Positions 42,501-53,800 of a stretch of 64,000 bases of DNA are shown in pieces. Positions within the stretch are counted from its first letter, which is position 1. Every line of letters starts with the position of its first letter. A program made the position numbers and the translations under genes. The stretch covers positions 44,109 through 108,108 of the forward strand of contig CAMPDV010001472.1 of assembly GCA_946699065.1 (NCBI GenBank), in the 5' to 3' direction. This DNA comes from Loxodes magnus. Taxonomy: Eukaryota > Ciliophora > Karyorelictea > Loxodida > Loxodidae. The notes under the pieces were generated by a model. The model was not told where the DNA came from. It saw nothing but the letters and a program-made list of their open reading frames with translations, and did no database searches.

Positions 42501-44374
42501 ACTATGGAACGTCAAGACAGGTACCTGTAAGACCATGAGTGGTCACACAGATTATGTATGATCTGTGGCTATATCCAGTGATTCAGAGTTCATCGTATCG
42601 GGAAGTTATGATGAGACGGTGAGACTATGGGACTTCAAGACAGGTACCTTAAGACCATGAGTGGTCACACAGATTATGTATTATCTGTGGCTATATCCAG
42701 TGATTCAGAGTTCATCGTATCGGGAAGTTGAGATAATACGGTGAGACTATGGAACGTCAAGACAGGTACCTGTAAGACCATGAGTGGTCACACAAATTAT
42801 GTATGATCTGTGGCTATATCCAGTGATTCAGAGTTCATCGTATCGGGAAGTTGAGATAATACGGTGAGACTATGGAACGTCAAGACAGGTACCTTAAGAC
42901 CATGAGTGGTCACACAGATTATGTATTATCTGTGGCTATATCCAGTGATTCAGAGTTCATCGTATCGGGAAGTAGAGATGAGACGGTGAGACTATGGAAC
43001 GTCAAGACAGGTACCTGTAAGACCAAGAATGGTCACACAGATTATGTATTATCTGTGGCTATATCCAGTGATTCAGAGTTCATCGTATCGGGAAGTTGAG
43101 ATAATACGGTGAGACTATGGAACGTCAAGACAGGTACCTGTAAGACCATGAGTGGTCACACAGATTCTGTATTATCTGTGGCTATATCCAGTGATTCAGA
43201 GTTCATCGTATCGGGAAGTAGAGATGAGACGGTGAGACTATGGAACGTCAAGACAGGTACCTGTAAGACCAAGAATGGTCACACAGATTATGTATGATCT
43301 GTGGCTATATCCAGTGATTCAGAGTTCATCGTATCGGGAAGTAGAGATAATAAGGTGAGACTATGGAACGTCAAGACAGGTACCTGTAAGACCATGAGTG
43401 GTCACACACATTATGTATGATCTGTGGCTATATCCAGTGATTCAGAGTTCATCGTATCGGGAAGTTATGATGAGACGGTGAGACTATGGGACTTCAAGAC
43501 AGGTACCTGTAAGACCATGAGTGGTCACACAAATTATGTATTATCTGTGGCTATATCCAGTGATTCAGAGTTCATCGTATCGGGAAGTAGAGATGAGACG
43601 GTGAGACTATGGAACGTCAAGACAGGTACCTGTAAGACCAAGAATGGTCACACAGATTATGTATGATCTGTGGCTATATCCAGTGATTCAGAGTTCATCG
43701 TATCGGGAAGTAGAGATAATAAGGTGAGACTATGGAACGTCAAGACAGGTACCTGTAAGACCATGAGTGGTCACACAGATTATGTATGATCTGTGGCTAT
43801 ATCCAGTGATTCAGAGTTCATCGTATCGGGAAGTTGAGATAATACGGTGAGACTATGGAACGTCAAGACAGGTACCTGTAAGACCATGAGTGGTCACACA
43901 GATTATGTATGATCTGTGGCTATATCCAGTGATTCAGAGTTCATCGTATCGGGAAGTAGAGATGAGACGGTGAGACTATGGAACGTCAAGACAGGTACCT
44001 TAAGACCATGAGTGGTCACACAGATTATGTATTATCTGTGGCTATATCCAGTGATTCAGAGTTCATCGTATCGGGAAGTAGAGATGAGACGGTGAGACTA
44101 TGGAACGTCAAGACAGGTACCTGTAAGACCATGAGTGGTCACATATATTCTGTATCATCTGTGGCTATATCCAGTGATTCAGAGTTCATCGTATCGGGAA
44201 GTTGAGATGAGACGGTGAGACTATGGAACGTCAAGACAGGTACCTGTAAGACCAAGAATGGTCACACAGATTATGTATGATCTGTGGCTATATCCAGTGA
44301 TTCAGAGTTCATCGTATCGGGAAGTAGAGATAATAAGGTGAGACTATGGAACGTCAAGACAGGTACCTTAAGAC

Positions 44375-45305
44375 CATGAGTGGTCACACAGATTATGTAT
44401 TATCTGTGGCTATATCCAGTGATTCAGAGTTCATCGTATCGGGAAGTTGAGATAATACGGTGAGACTATGGAACGTCAAGACAGGTACCTGTAAGACCAT
44501 GAGTGGTCACACAGATTATGTATGATCTGTGGCTATATCCAGTGATTCAGAGTTCATCGTATCGGGAAGTAGAGATGAGACGGTGAGACTATGGAACGTC
44601 AAGACAGGTACCTTAAGACCATGAGTGGTCACACAGATTATGTATTATCTGTGGCTATATCCAGTGATTCAGAGTTCATCGTATCGGGAAGTTATGATGA
44701 GACGGTGAGACTATGGAACGTCAAGACAGGTACCTGTAAGACCATGAGTGGTCACATATATTCTGTATCATCTGTGGCTATATCCAGTGATTCAGAGTTC
44801 ATCGTATCGGGAAGTAGAGATAATAAGGTGAGACTATGGAACGTCAAGACAGGTACCTGTAAGACCATGAGTGGTCACACACATTATGTATTATCTGTGG
44901 CTATATCCAGTGATTCAGAGTTCATCGTATCGGGAAGTTATGATGAGACGGTGAGACTATGGGACTTCAAGACAGGTACCTGTAAGACCATGAGTGGTCA
45001 CACAAATTATGTATTATCTGTGGCTATATCCAGTGATTCAGAGTTCATCGTATCGGGAAGTAGAGATGAGACGGTGAGACTATGGAACGTCAAGACAGGT
45101 ACCTGTAAGACCAAGAATGGTCACACAGATTATGTATGATCTGTGGCTATATCCAGTGATTCAGAGTTCATCGTATCGGGAAGTAGAGATAATAAGGTGA
45201 GACTATGGAACGTCAAGACAGGTACCTTAAGACCATGAGTGGTCACACAGATTATGTATTATCTGTGGCTATATCCAGTGATTCAGAGTTCATCGTATCG
45301 GGAAG
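44375..45305 (+). repeat. Dispersed duplicate segment, copy 2
   Basis: Partner of about 38610-39540; contains the identical 182-codon ORF at 44591. Confidence 0.7.
44591..45139 (+). CDS. Standard-code WD40 ORF, 182 codons, duplicate of 38826-39374
   Basis: Identical translation to 38826-39374, offset 5,765 bp (47 units less 16 deletion bases). The ATG lies in the deletion unit at 44613. Confidence 0.2.
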   Translation: MERQDRYLKTMSGHTDYVLSVAISSDSEFIVSGSYDETVRLWNVKTGTCKTMSGHIYSVSSVAISSDSEFIVSGSRDNKVRLWNVKTGTCKTMSGHTHYVLSVAISSDSEFIVSGSYDETVRLWDFKTGTCKTMSGHTNYVLSVAISSDSEFIVSGSRDETVRLWNVKTGTCKTKNGHTDYV

Positions 45306-45571
45306 TTATGATGAGACGGTGAGACTATGGAACGTCAAGACAGGTACCTGTAAGACCATGAGTGGTCACATATATTCTGTATCATCTGTGGCTATATCCA
45401 GTGATTCAGAGTTCATCGTATCGGGAAGTTGAGATGAGACGGTGAGACTATGGAACGTCAAGACAGGTACCTTAAGACCATGAGTGGTCACACAGATTAT
45501 GTATGATCTGTGGCTATATCCAGTGATTCAGAGTTCATCGTATCGGGAAGTTATGATGAGACGGTGAGACT

Positions 45572-47818
45572 ATGGGACTTCAAGACAGGTACCTTAAGAC
45601 CATGAGTGGTCACACACATTATGTATTATCTGTGGCTATATCCAGTGATTCAGAGTTCATCGTATCGGGAAGTTGAGATAATACGGTGAGACTATGGAAC
45701 GTCAAGACAGGTACCTGTAAGACCATGAGTGGTCACACAAATTATGTATGATCTGTGGCTATATCCAGTGATTCAGAGTTCATCGTATCGGGAAGTTGAG
45801 ATAATACGGTGAGACTATGGAACGTCAAGACAGGTACCTGTAAGACCATGAGTGGTCACACAGATTATGTATTATCTGTGGCTATATCCAGTGATTCAGA
45901 GTTCATCGTATCGGGAAGTAGAGATGAGACGGTGAGACTATGGAACGTCAAGACAGGTACCTGTAAGACCAAGAATGGTCACACAGATTATGTATGATCT
46001 GTGGCTATATCCAGTGATTCAGAGTTCATCGTATCGGGAAGTAGAGATAATAAGGTGAGACTATGGAACGTCAAGACAGGTACCTGTAAGACCATGAGTG
46101 GTCACATATATTCTGTATGATCTGTGGCTATATCCAGTGATTCAGAGTTCATCGTATCGGGAAGTTATGATGAGACGGTGAGACTATGGGACTTCAAGAC
46201 AGGTACCTGTAAGACCATGAGTGGTCACACAAATTATGTATTATCTGTGGCTATATCCAGTGATTCAGAGTTCATCGTATCGGGAAGTAGAGATGAGACG
46301 GTGAGACTATGGAACGTCAAGACAGGTACCTGTAAGACCATGAGTGGTCACACTAGTTATGTATTATCTGTGGCTATATCCAGTGATTCAGAGTTCATCG
46401 TATCGGGAAGTAGAGATGAGACGGTGAGACTATGGAACGTCAAGACAGGTACCTGTAAGACCATGAGTGGTCACACAGATTATGTATTATCTGTGGCTAT
46501 ATCCAGTGATTCAGAGTTCATCGTATCGGGAAGTTATGATGAGACGGTGAGACTATGGAACGTCAAGACAGGTACCTGTAAGACCATGAGTGGTCACACT
46601 AGCTATGTATATGCAGTGGCTATATCCAGTGATTCAGAGTTCATCGTATCGGGAAGTAGAGATGAGACGGTGAGACTATGGAACGTCAAGACAGGTACCT
46701 GTAAGACCATGAGTGGTCACATATATTCTGTATCATCTGTGGCTATATCCAGTGATTCAGAGTTCATCGTATCGGGAAGTAGAGATAAGACTGTGAGACT
46801 ATGGAACGTCAAGACAGGTACCTGTAAGACCATGAGTGGTCACACAAATTATGTATTATCTGTGGCTATATCCAGTGATTCAGAGTTCATCGTATCGGGA
46901 AGTAGAGATGAGACGGTGAGACTATGGAACGTCAAGACAGGTACCTGTAAGACCATGAGTGGTCACACTAGTTATGTATTATCTGTGGCTATATCCAGTG
47001 ATTCAGAGTTCATCGTATCGGGAAGTAGAGATGAGACGGTGAGACTATGGAACGTCAAGACAGGTACCTGTAAGACCATGAGTGGTCACACAAATTATGT
47101 ATTATCTGTGGCTATATCCAGTGATTCAGAGTTCATCGTATCGGGAAGTAGAGATGAGACGGTGAGACTATGGAACGTCAAGACAGGTACCTGTAAGACC
47201 ATGAGTGGTCACACAGATTATGTATTATCTGTGGCTATATCCAGTGATTCAGAGTTCATCGTATCGGGAAGTAGAGATGAGACGGTGAGACTATGGAACG
47301 TCAAGATAGGTACCTGTAAGACCATGAGTGGTCACACAAATTATGTATTATCTGTGGCTATATCCAGTGATTCAGAGTTCATCGTATCGGGAAGTAGAGA
47401 TGAGACGGTGAGACTATGGAACGTCAAGACAGGTACCTGTAAGACCATGAGTGGTCACACAAATTATGTATGATCTGTGGCTATATCCAGTGATTCAGAG
47501 TTCATCGTATCGGGAAGTTATGATGAGACGGTGAGACTATGGAACGTCAAGACAGGTACCTGTAAGACCATGAGTGGTCACACAAATTATGTATTATCTG
47601 TGGCTATATCCAGTGATTCAGAGTTCATCGTATCGGGAAGTAGAGATGAGACGGTGAGACTATGGAACGTCAAGACAGGTACCTGTAAGACCATGAGTGG
47701 TCACATATATTCTGTATCATCTGTGGCTATATCCAGTGATTCAGAGTTCATCGTATCGGGAAGTAGAGATGAGACGGTGAGACTATGGAACGTCAAGACA
47801 GGTACCTTAAGACCATGA
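45572..47818 (+). CDS. 18-blade frame-coherent WD40 tract containing the longest standard-code ORF
   Basis: This runs from the ATG in the deletion unit at 45594 (here the DF variant, so the leader reads [11 protein letters not shown]) to LRP-TGA at the deletion at 47807. It spans about 18 blades in one frame. The in-frame stops are TGA only and cluster in the first 550 bp and at 47471. The central part, 46124-47473, is open without any recoding. It also marks the boundary between the deletion-rich zone on its left and the nearly deletion-free zone on its right. Confidence 0.25.
46124..47473 (+). CDS. Longest standard-code WD40 ORF, 449 codons, 11 blades
   Basis: Eleven GH-containing blades are read without any stop, and this is the longest open frame under the standard code in the window. 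Loop order is TNYV, TSYV, TDYV, TSYV-YAV, IYSV, TNYV, TSYV, TNYV, TDYV, TNYV, TNYV. One blade has DFKTG and one NVKIG. It is enough for one 7-blade propeller plus four blades. The given start is a GTG directly after a TGA in the same unit, so it is a frame limit rather than a convincing start; the first ATG is the MSGH Met of the first blade. It ends at a TGA in the YV-x-SV codon, beyond which the same frame continues. No other domain is present. Confidence 0.35.
   Translation: MAISSDSEFIVSGSYDETVRLWDFKTGTCKTMSGHTNYVLSVAISSDSEFIVSGSRDETVRLWNVKTGTCKTMSGHTSYVLSVAISSDSEFIVSGSRDETVRLWNVKTGTCKTMSGHTDYVLSVAISSDSEFIVSGSYDETVRLWNVKTGTCKTMSGHTSYVYAVAISSDSEFIVSGSRDETVRLWNVKTGTCKTMSGHIYSVSSVAISSDSEFIVSGSRDKTVRLWNVKTGTCKTMSGHTNYVLSVAISSDSEFIVSGSRDETVRLWNVKTGTCKTMSGHTSYVLSVAISSDSEFIVSGSRDETVRLWNVKTGTCKTMSGHTNYVLSVAISSDSEFIVSGSRDETVRLWNVKTGTCKTMSGHTDYVLSVAISSDSEFIVSGSRDETVRLWNVKIGTCKTMSGHTNYVLSVAISSDSEFIVSGSRDETVRLWNVKTGTCKTMSGHTNYV
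46346..46468 (+). repeat. Representative intact 123-bp unit (one WD40 blade)
   Basis: This copy is a clean example of the unit, written from the GH dipeptide. Residue positions: GH 1-2, a variable loop 3-5 (here TSY), V6, variable residue 7 (L, S or TGA), [15 protein letters not shown] 8-22, variable residue 23 (R, Y, K or TGA), D24, variable residue 25 (E, N, K or C), TVRLW 26-30, N31 or D31, then [10 protein letters not shown] 32-41. H2, D24, a serine of the VSGS strand and W30 can supply the WD40 D-H-S-W hydrogen-bond network. The W30 codon is TGG in every unit I checked. GC is about 44%. Confidence 0.95.
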
Positions 47819-50800
47819 GTGGTCACACTAGTTATGTATTATCTGTGGCTATATCCAGTGATTCAGAGTTCATCGTATCGGGAAGTTGAGATGAGACGGT
47901 GAGACTATGGAACGTCAAGACAGGTACCTGTAAGACCATGAGTGGTCACACAGATTATGTATTATCTGTGGCTATATCCAGTGATTCAGAGTTCATCGTA
48001 TCGGGAAGTTGAGATGAGACGGTGAGACTATGGAACGTCAAGACAGGTACCTGTAAGACCATGAGTGGTCACACAAATTATGTATGATCTGTGGCTATAT
48101 CCAGTGATTCAGAGTTCATCGTATCGGGAAGTTATGATGAGACGGTGAGACTATGGAACGTCAAGACAGGTACCTGTAAGACCATGAGTGGTCACACAGA
48201 TTATGTATTATCTGTGGCTATATCCAGTGATTCAGAGTTCATCGTATCGGGAAGTTATGATGAGACGGTGAGACTATGGAACGTCAAGACAGGTACCTGT
48301 AAGACCATGAGTGGTCACACAGATTATGTATTATCTGTGGCTATATCCAGTGATTCAGAGTTCATCGTATCGGGAAGTTATGATGAGACGGTGAGACTAT
48401 GGGACTTCAAGACAGGTACCTGTAAGACCATGAGTGGTCACACAAATTATGTATTATCTGTGGCTATATCCAGTGATTCAGAGTTCATCGTATCGGGAAG
48501 TTATGATGAGACGGTGAGACTATGGAACGTCAAGACAGGTACCTGTAAGACCATGAGTGGTCACACAAATTATGTATTATCTGTGGCTATATCCAGTGAT
48601 TCAGAGTTCATCGTATCGGGAAGTTGAGATGAGACGGTGAGACTATGGAACGTCAAGACAGGTACCTGTAAGACCATGAGTGGTCACATATATTCTGTAT
48701 CATCTGTGGCTATATCCAGTGATTCAGAGTTCATCGTATCGGGAAGTAGAGATAAGACTGTGAGACTATGGAACGTCAAGACAGGTACCTGTAAGACCAT
48801 GAGTGGTCACATATATTCTGTATGATCTGTGGCTATATCCAGTGATTCAGAGTTCATCGTATCGGGAAGTTATGATGAGACGGTGAGACTATGGAACGTC
48901 AAGACAGGTACCTGTAAGACCATGAGTGGTCACACTAGTTATGTATTATCTGTGGCTATATCCAGTGATTCAGAGTTCATCGTATCGGGAAGTAGAGATG
49001 AGACGGTGAGACTATGGAACGTCAAGACAGGTACCTGTAAGACCATGAGTGGTCACACTAGTTATGTATTATCTGTGGCTATATCCAGTGATTCAGAGTT
49101 CATCGTATCGGGAAGTTATGATGAGACGGTGAGACTATGGAACGTCAAGACAGGTACCTGTAAGACCATGAGTGGTCACACAGATTATGTATTATCTGTG
49201 GCTATATCCAGTGATTCAGAGTTCATCGTATCGGGAAGTTGAGATGAGACGGTGAGACTATGGAACGTCAAGACAGGTACCTGTAAGACCATGAGTGGTC
49301 ACACAAATTATGTATTATCTGTGGCTATATCCAGTGATTCAGAGTTCATCGTATCGGGAAGTTATGATGAGACGGTGAGACTATGGAACGTCAAGACAGG
49401 TACCTGTAAGACCATGAGTGGTCACACAAATTATGTATTATCTGTGGCTATATCCAGTGATTCAGAGTTCATCGTATCGGGAAGTTGAGATGAGACGGTG
49501 AGACTATGGAACGTCAAGACAGGTACCTGTAAGACCATGAGTGGTCACACAAATTATGTATGATCTGTGGCTATATCCAGTGATTCAGAGTTCATCGTAT
49601 CGGGAAGTTATGATGAGACGGTGAGACTATGGAACGTCAAGACAGGTACCTGTAAGACCATGAGTGGTCACACAGATTATGTATTATCTGTGGCTATATC
49701 CAGTGATTCAGAGTTCATCGTATCGGGAAGTTATGATGAGACGGTGAGACTATGGAACGTCAAGACAGGTACCTGTAAGACCATGAGTGGTCACACAGAT
49801 TATGTATTATCTGTGGCTATATCCAGTGATTCAGAGTTCATCGTATCGGGAAGTTATGATGAGACGGTGAGACTATGGGACTTCAAGACAGGTACCTGTA
49901 AGACCATGAGTGGTCACACAAATTATGTATTATCTGTGGCTATATCCAGTGATTCAGAGTTCATCGTATCGGGAAGTTATGATGAGACGGTGAGACTATG
50001 GAACGTCAAGACAGGTACCTGTAAGACCATGAGTGGTCACACAAATTATGTATTATCTGTGGCTATATCCAGTGATTCAGAGTTCATCGTATCGGGAAGT
50101 TGAGATGAGACGGTGAGACTATGGAACGTCAAGACAGGTACCTGTAAGACCATGAGTGGTCACATATATTCTGTATCATCTGTGGCTATATCCAGTGATT
50201 CAGAGTTCATCGTATCGGGAAGTAGAGATAAGACTGTGAGACTATGGAACGTCAAGACAGGTACCTGTAAGACCATGAGTGGTCACATATATTCTGTATG
50301 ATCTGTGGCTATATCCAGTGATTCAGAGTTCATCGTATCGGGAAGTTATGATGAGACGGTGAGACTATGGAACGTCAAGACAGGTACCTGTAAGACCATG
50401 AGTGGTCACACTAGTTATGTATTATCTGTGGCTATATCCAGTGATTCAGAGTTCATCGTATCGGGAAGTAGAGATGAGACGGTGAGACTATGGAACGTCA
50501 AGACAGGTACCTGTAAGACCATGAGTGGTCACACTAGTTATGTATTATCTGTGGCTATATCCAGTGATTCAGAGTTCATCGTATCGGGAAGTTATGATGA
50601 GACGGTGAGACTATGGAACGTCAAGACAGGTACCTGTAAGACCATGAGTGGTCACACAGATTATGTATTATCTGTGGCTATATCCAGTGATTCAGAGTTC
50701 ATCGTATCGGGAAGTAGAGATGAGACGGTGAGACTATGGAACGTCAAGACAGGTACCTGTAAGACCATGAGTGGTCACACAGATTATGTATTATCTGTGG

Positions 50801-53800
50801 CTATATCCAGTGATTCAGAGTTCATCGTATCGGGAAGTAGAGATGAGACGGTGAGACTATGGAACGTCAAGACAGGTACCTGTAAGACCATGAGTGGTCA
50901 CACTAGTTATGTATGATCTGTGGCTATATCCAGTGATTCAGAGTTCATCGTATCGGGAAGTTATGATGAGACGGTGAGACTATGGAACGTCAAGACAGGT
51001 ACCTGTAAGACCATGAGTGGTCACACAGATTATGTATTATCTGTGGCTATATCCAGTGATTCAGAGTTCATCGTATCGTGAAGTAGAGATGAGACGGTGA
51101 GACTATGGAACGTCAAGACAGGTACCTGTAAGACCATGAGTGGTCACACAAATTATGTATGATCTGTGGCTATATCCAGTGATTCAGAGTTCATCGTATC
51201 GGGAAGTTGAGATGAGACGGTGAGACTATGGAACGTCAAGACAGGTACCTGTAAGACCATGAGTGGTCACACAGATTATGTATTATCTGTGGCTATATCC
51301 AGTGATTCAGAGTTCATCGTATCGGGAAGTAAAGATGAGACGGTGAGACTATGGAACGTCAAGACAGGTACCTGTAAGACCATGAGTGGTCACACAGATT
51401 ATGTATTATCTGTGGCTATATCCAGTGATTCAGAGTTCATCGTATCGGGAAGTTGAGATGAGACGGTGAGACTATGGAACGTCAAGATAGGTACCTGTAA
51501 GACCATGAGTGGTCACACAGATTATGTATTATCTGTGGCTATATCCAGTGATTCAGAGTTCATCGTATCGGGAAGTTGAGATGAGACGGTGAGACTATGG
51601 AACGTCAAGACAGGTACCTGTAAGACCATGAGTGGTCACACAGATTATGTATTATCTGTGGCTATATCCAGTGATTCAGAGTTCATCGTATCGGGAAGTT
51701 GAGATGAGACGGTGAGACTATGGAACGTCAAGATAGGTACCTGTAAGACCATGAGTGGTCACACTAGCTATGTATATGCAGTGGCTATATCCAGTGATTC
51801 AGAGTTCATCGTATCGGGAAGTAGAGATAAGACTGTGAGACTATGGAACGTCAAGACAGGTACCTGTAAGACCATGAGTGGTCAAAAATATTCTGTATGA
51901 TCTGTGGCTATATCCAGTGATTCAGAGTTCATCGTATCGGGAAGTTATGATGAGACGGTGAGACTATGGAACGTCAAGACAGGTACCTGTAAGACCATGA
52001 GTGGTCACACAAATTATGTATTATCTGTGGCTATATCCAGTGATTCAGAGTTCATCGTATCGGGAAGTTATGATGAGACGGTGAGACTATGGAACGTCAA
52101 GACAGGTACCTGTAAGACCATGAGTGGTCACACAAATTATGTATGATCTGTGGCTATATCCAGTGATTCAGAGTTCATCGTATCGGGAAGTTGAGATAAT
52201 ACGGTGAGACTATGGAACGTCAAGACAGGTACCTGTAAGACCATGAGTGGTCACACTAGTTATGTATTATCTGTGGCTATATCCAGTGATTCAGAGTTCA
52301 TCGTATCGGGAAGTAGAGATGAGACGGTGAGACTATGGAACGTCAAGACAGGTACCTGTAAGACCAAGAATGGTCACACAGATTATGTATGATCTGTGGC
52401 TATATCCAGTGATTCAGAGTTCATCGTATCGGGAAGTAGAGATAATAAGGTGAGACTATGGAACGTCAAGACAGGTACCTGTAAGACCATGAGTGGTCAC
52501 ATATATTCTGTATGATCTGTGGCTATATCCAGTGATTCAGAGTTCATCGTATCGGGAAGTTATGATGAGACGGTGAGACTATGGGACTTCAAGACAGGTA
52601 CCTGTAAGACCATGAGTGGTCACACAAATTATGTATTATCTGTGGCTATATCCAGTGATTCAGAGTTCATCGTATCGGGAAGTAGAGATGAGACGGTGAG
52701 ACTATGGAACGTCAAGACAGGTACCTGTAAGACCATGAGTGGTCACACTAGTTATGTATTATCTGTGGCTATATCCAGTGATTCAGAGTTCATCGTATCG
52801 GGAAGTAGAGATGAGACGGTGAGACTATGGAACGTCAAGACAGGTACCTGTAAGACCATGAGTGGTCACACAGATTATGTATTATCTGTGGCTATATCCA
52901 GTGATTCAGAGTTCATCGTATCGGGAAGTTATGATGAGACGGTGAGACTATGGAACGTCAAGACAGGTACCTGTAAGACCATGAGTGGTCACACTAGCTA
53001 TGTATATGCAGTGGCTATATCCAGTGATTCAGAGTTCATCGTATCGGGAAGTAGAGATGAGACGGTGAGACTATGGAACGTCAAGACAGGTACCTGTAAG
53101 ACCATGAGTGGTCACACAGATTATGTATGATCTGTGGCTATATCCAGTGATTCAGAGTTCATCGTATCGGGAAGTAGAGATGAGACGGTGAGACTATGGA
53201 ACGTCAAGACAGGTACCTGTAAGACCATGAGTGGTCACACAGATTATGTATTATCTGTGGCTATATCCAGTGATTCAGAGTTCATCGTATCGGGAAGTAG
53301 AGATGAGACGGTGAGACTATGGAACGTCAAGACAGGTACCTGTAAGACCATGAGTGGTCACACAGATTATGTATTATCTGTGGCTATATCCAGTGATTCA
53401 GAGTTCATCGTATCGGGAAGTTATGATGAGACGGTGAGACTATGGAACGTCAAGACAGGTACCTGTAAGACCATGAGTGGTCACACAGATTATGTATTAT
53501 CTGTGGCTATATCCAGTGATTCAGAGTTCATCGTATCGGGAAGTAGAGATGAGACGGTGAGACTATGGAACGTCAAGACAGGTACCTGTAAGACCATGAG
53601 TGGTCACACTAGTTATGTATTATCTGTGGCTATATCCAGTGATTCAGAGTTCATCGTATCGGGAAGTAGAGATGAGACGGTGAGACTATGGAACGTCAAG
53701 ACAGGTACCTGTAAGACCATGAGTGGTCACACAAATTATGTATTATCTGTGGCTATATCCAGTGATTCAGAGTTCATCGTATCGGGAAGTAGAGATGAGA

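Larger units (their letters stand above)
47955..50715 (+). repeat. 12-unit tandem duplication (offset 1,476 bp)
   Basis: About 47955-49239 is repeated at about 49431-50715, exactly 12 units apart, with no differences that I noticed between these limits. Confidence 0.85.
45865..52140 (+). repeat. Large duplication, left copy (with internal 12-unit doubling)
   Basis: Unit order matches about 52260-57305 in segments with offsets 6,395, then 6,641, then 5,165 bp. The steps reflect two extra units near 53.1 kb in the right copy and a 12-unit doubling (about 47955-49239 repeated at 49431-50715) found only in this left copy. Confidence 0.8.
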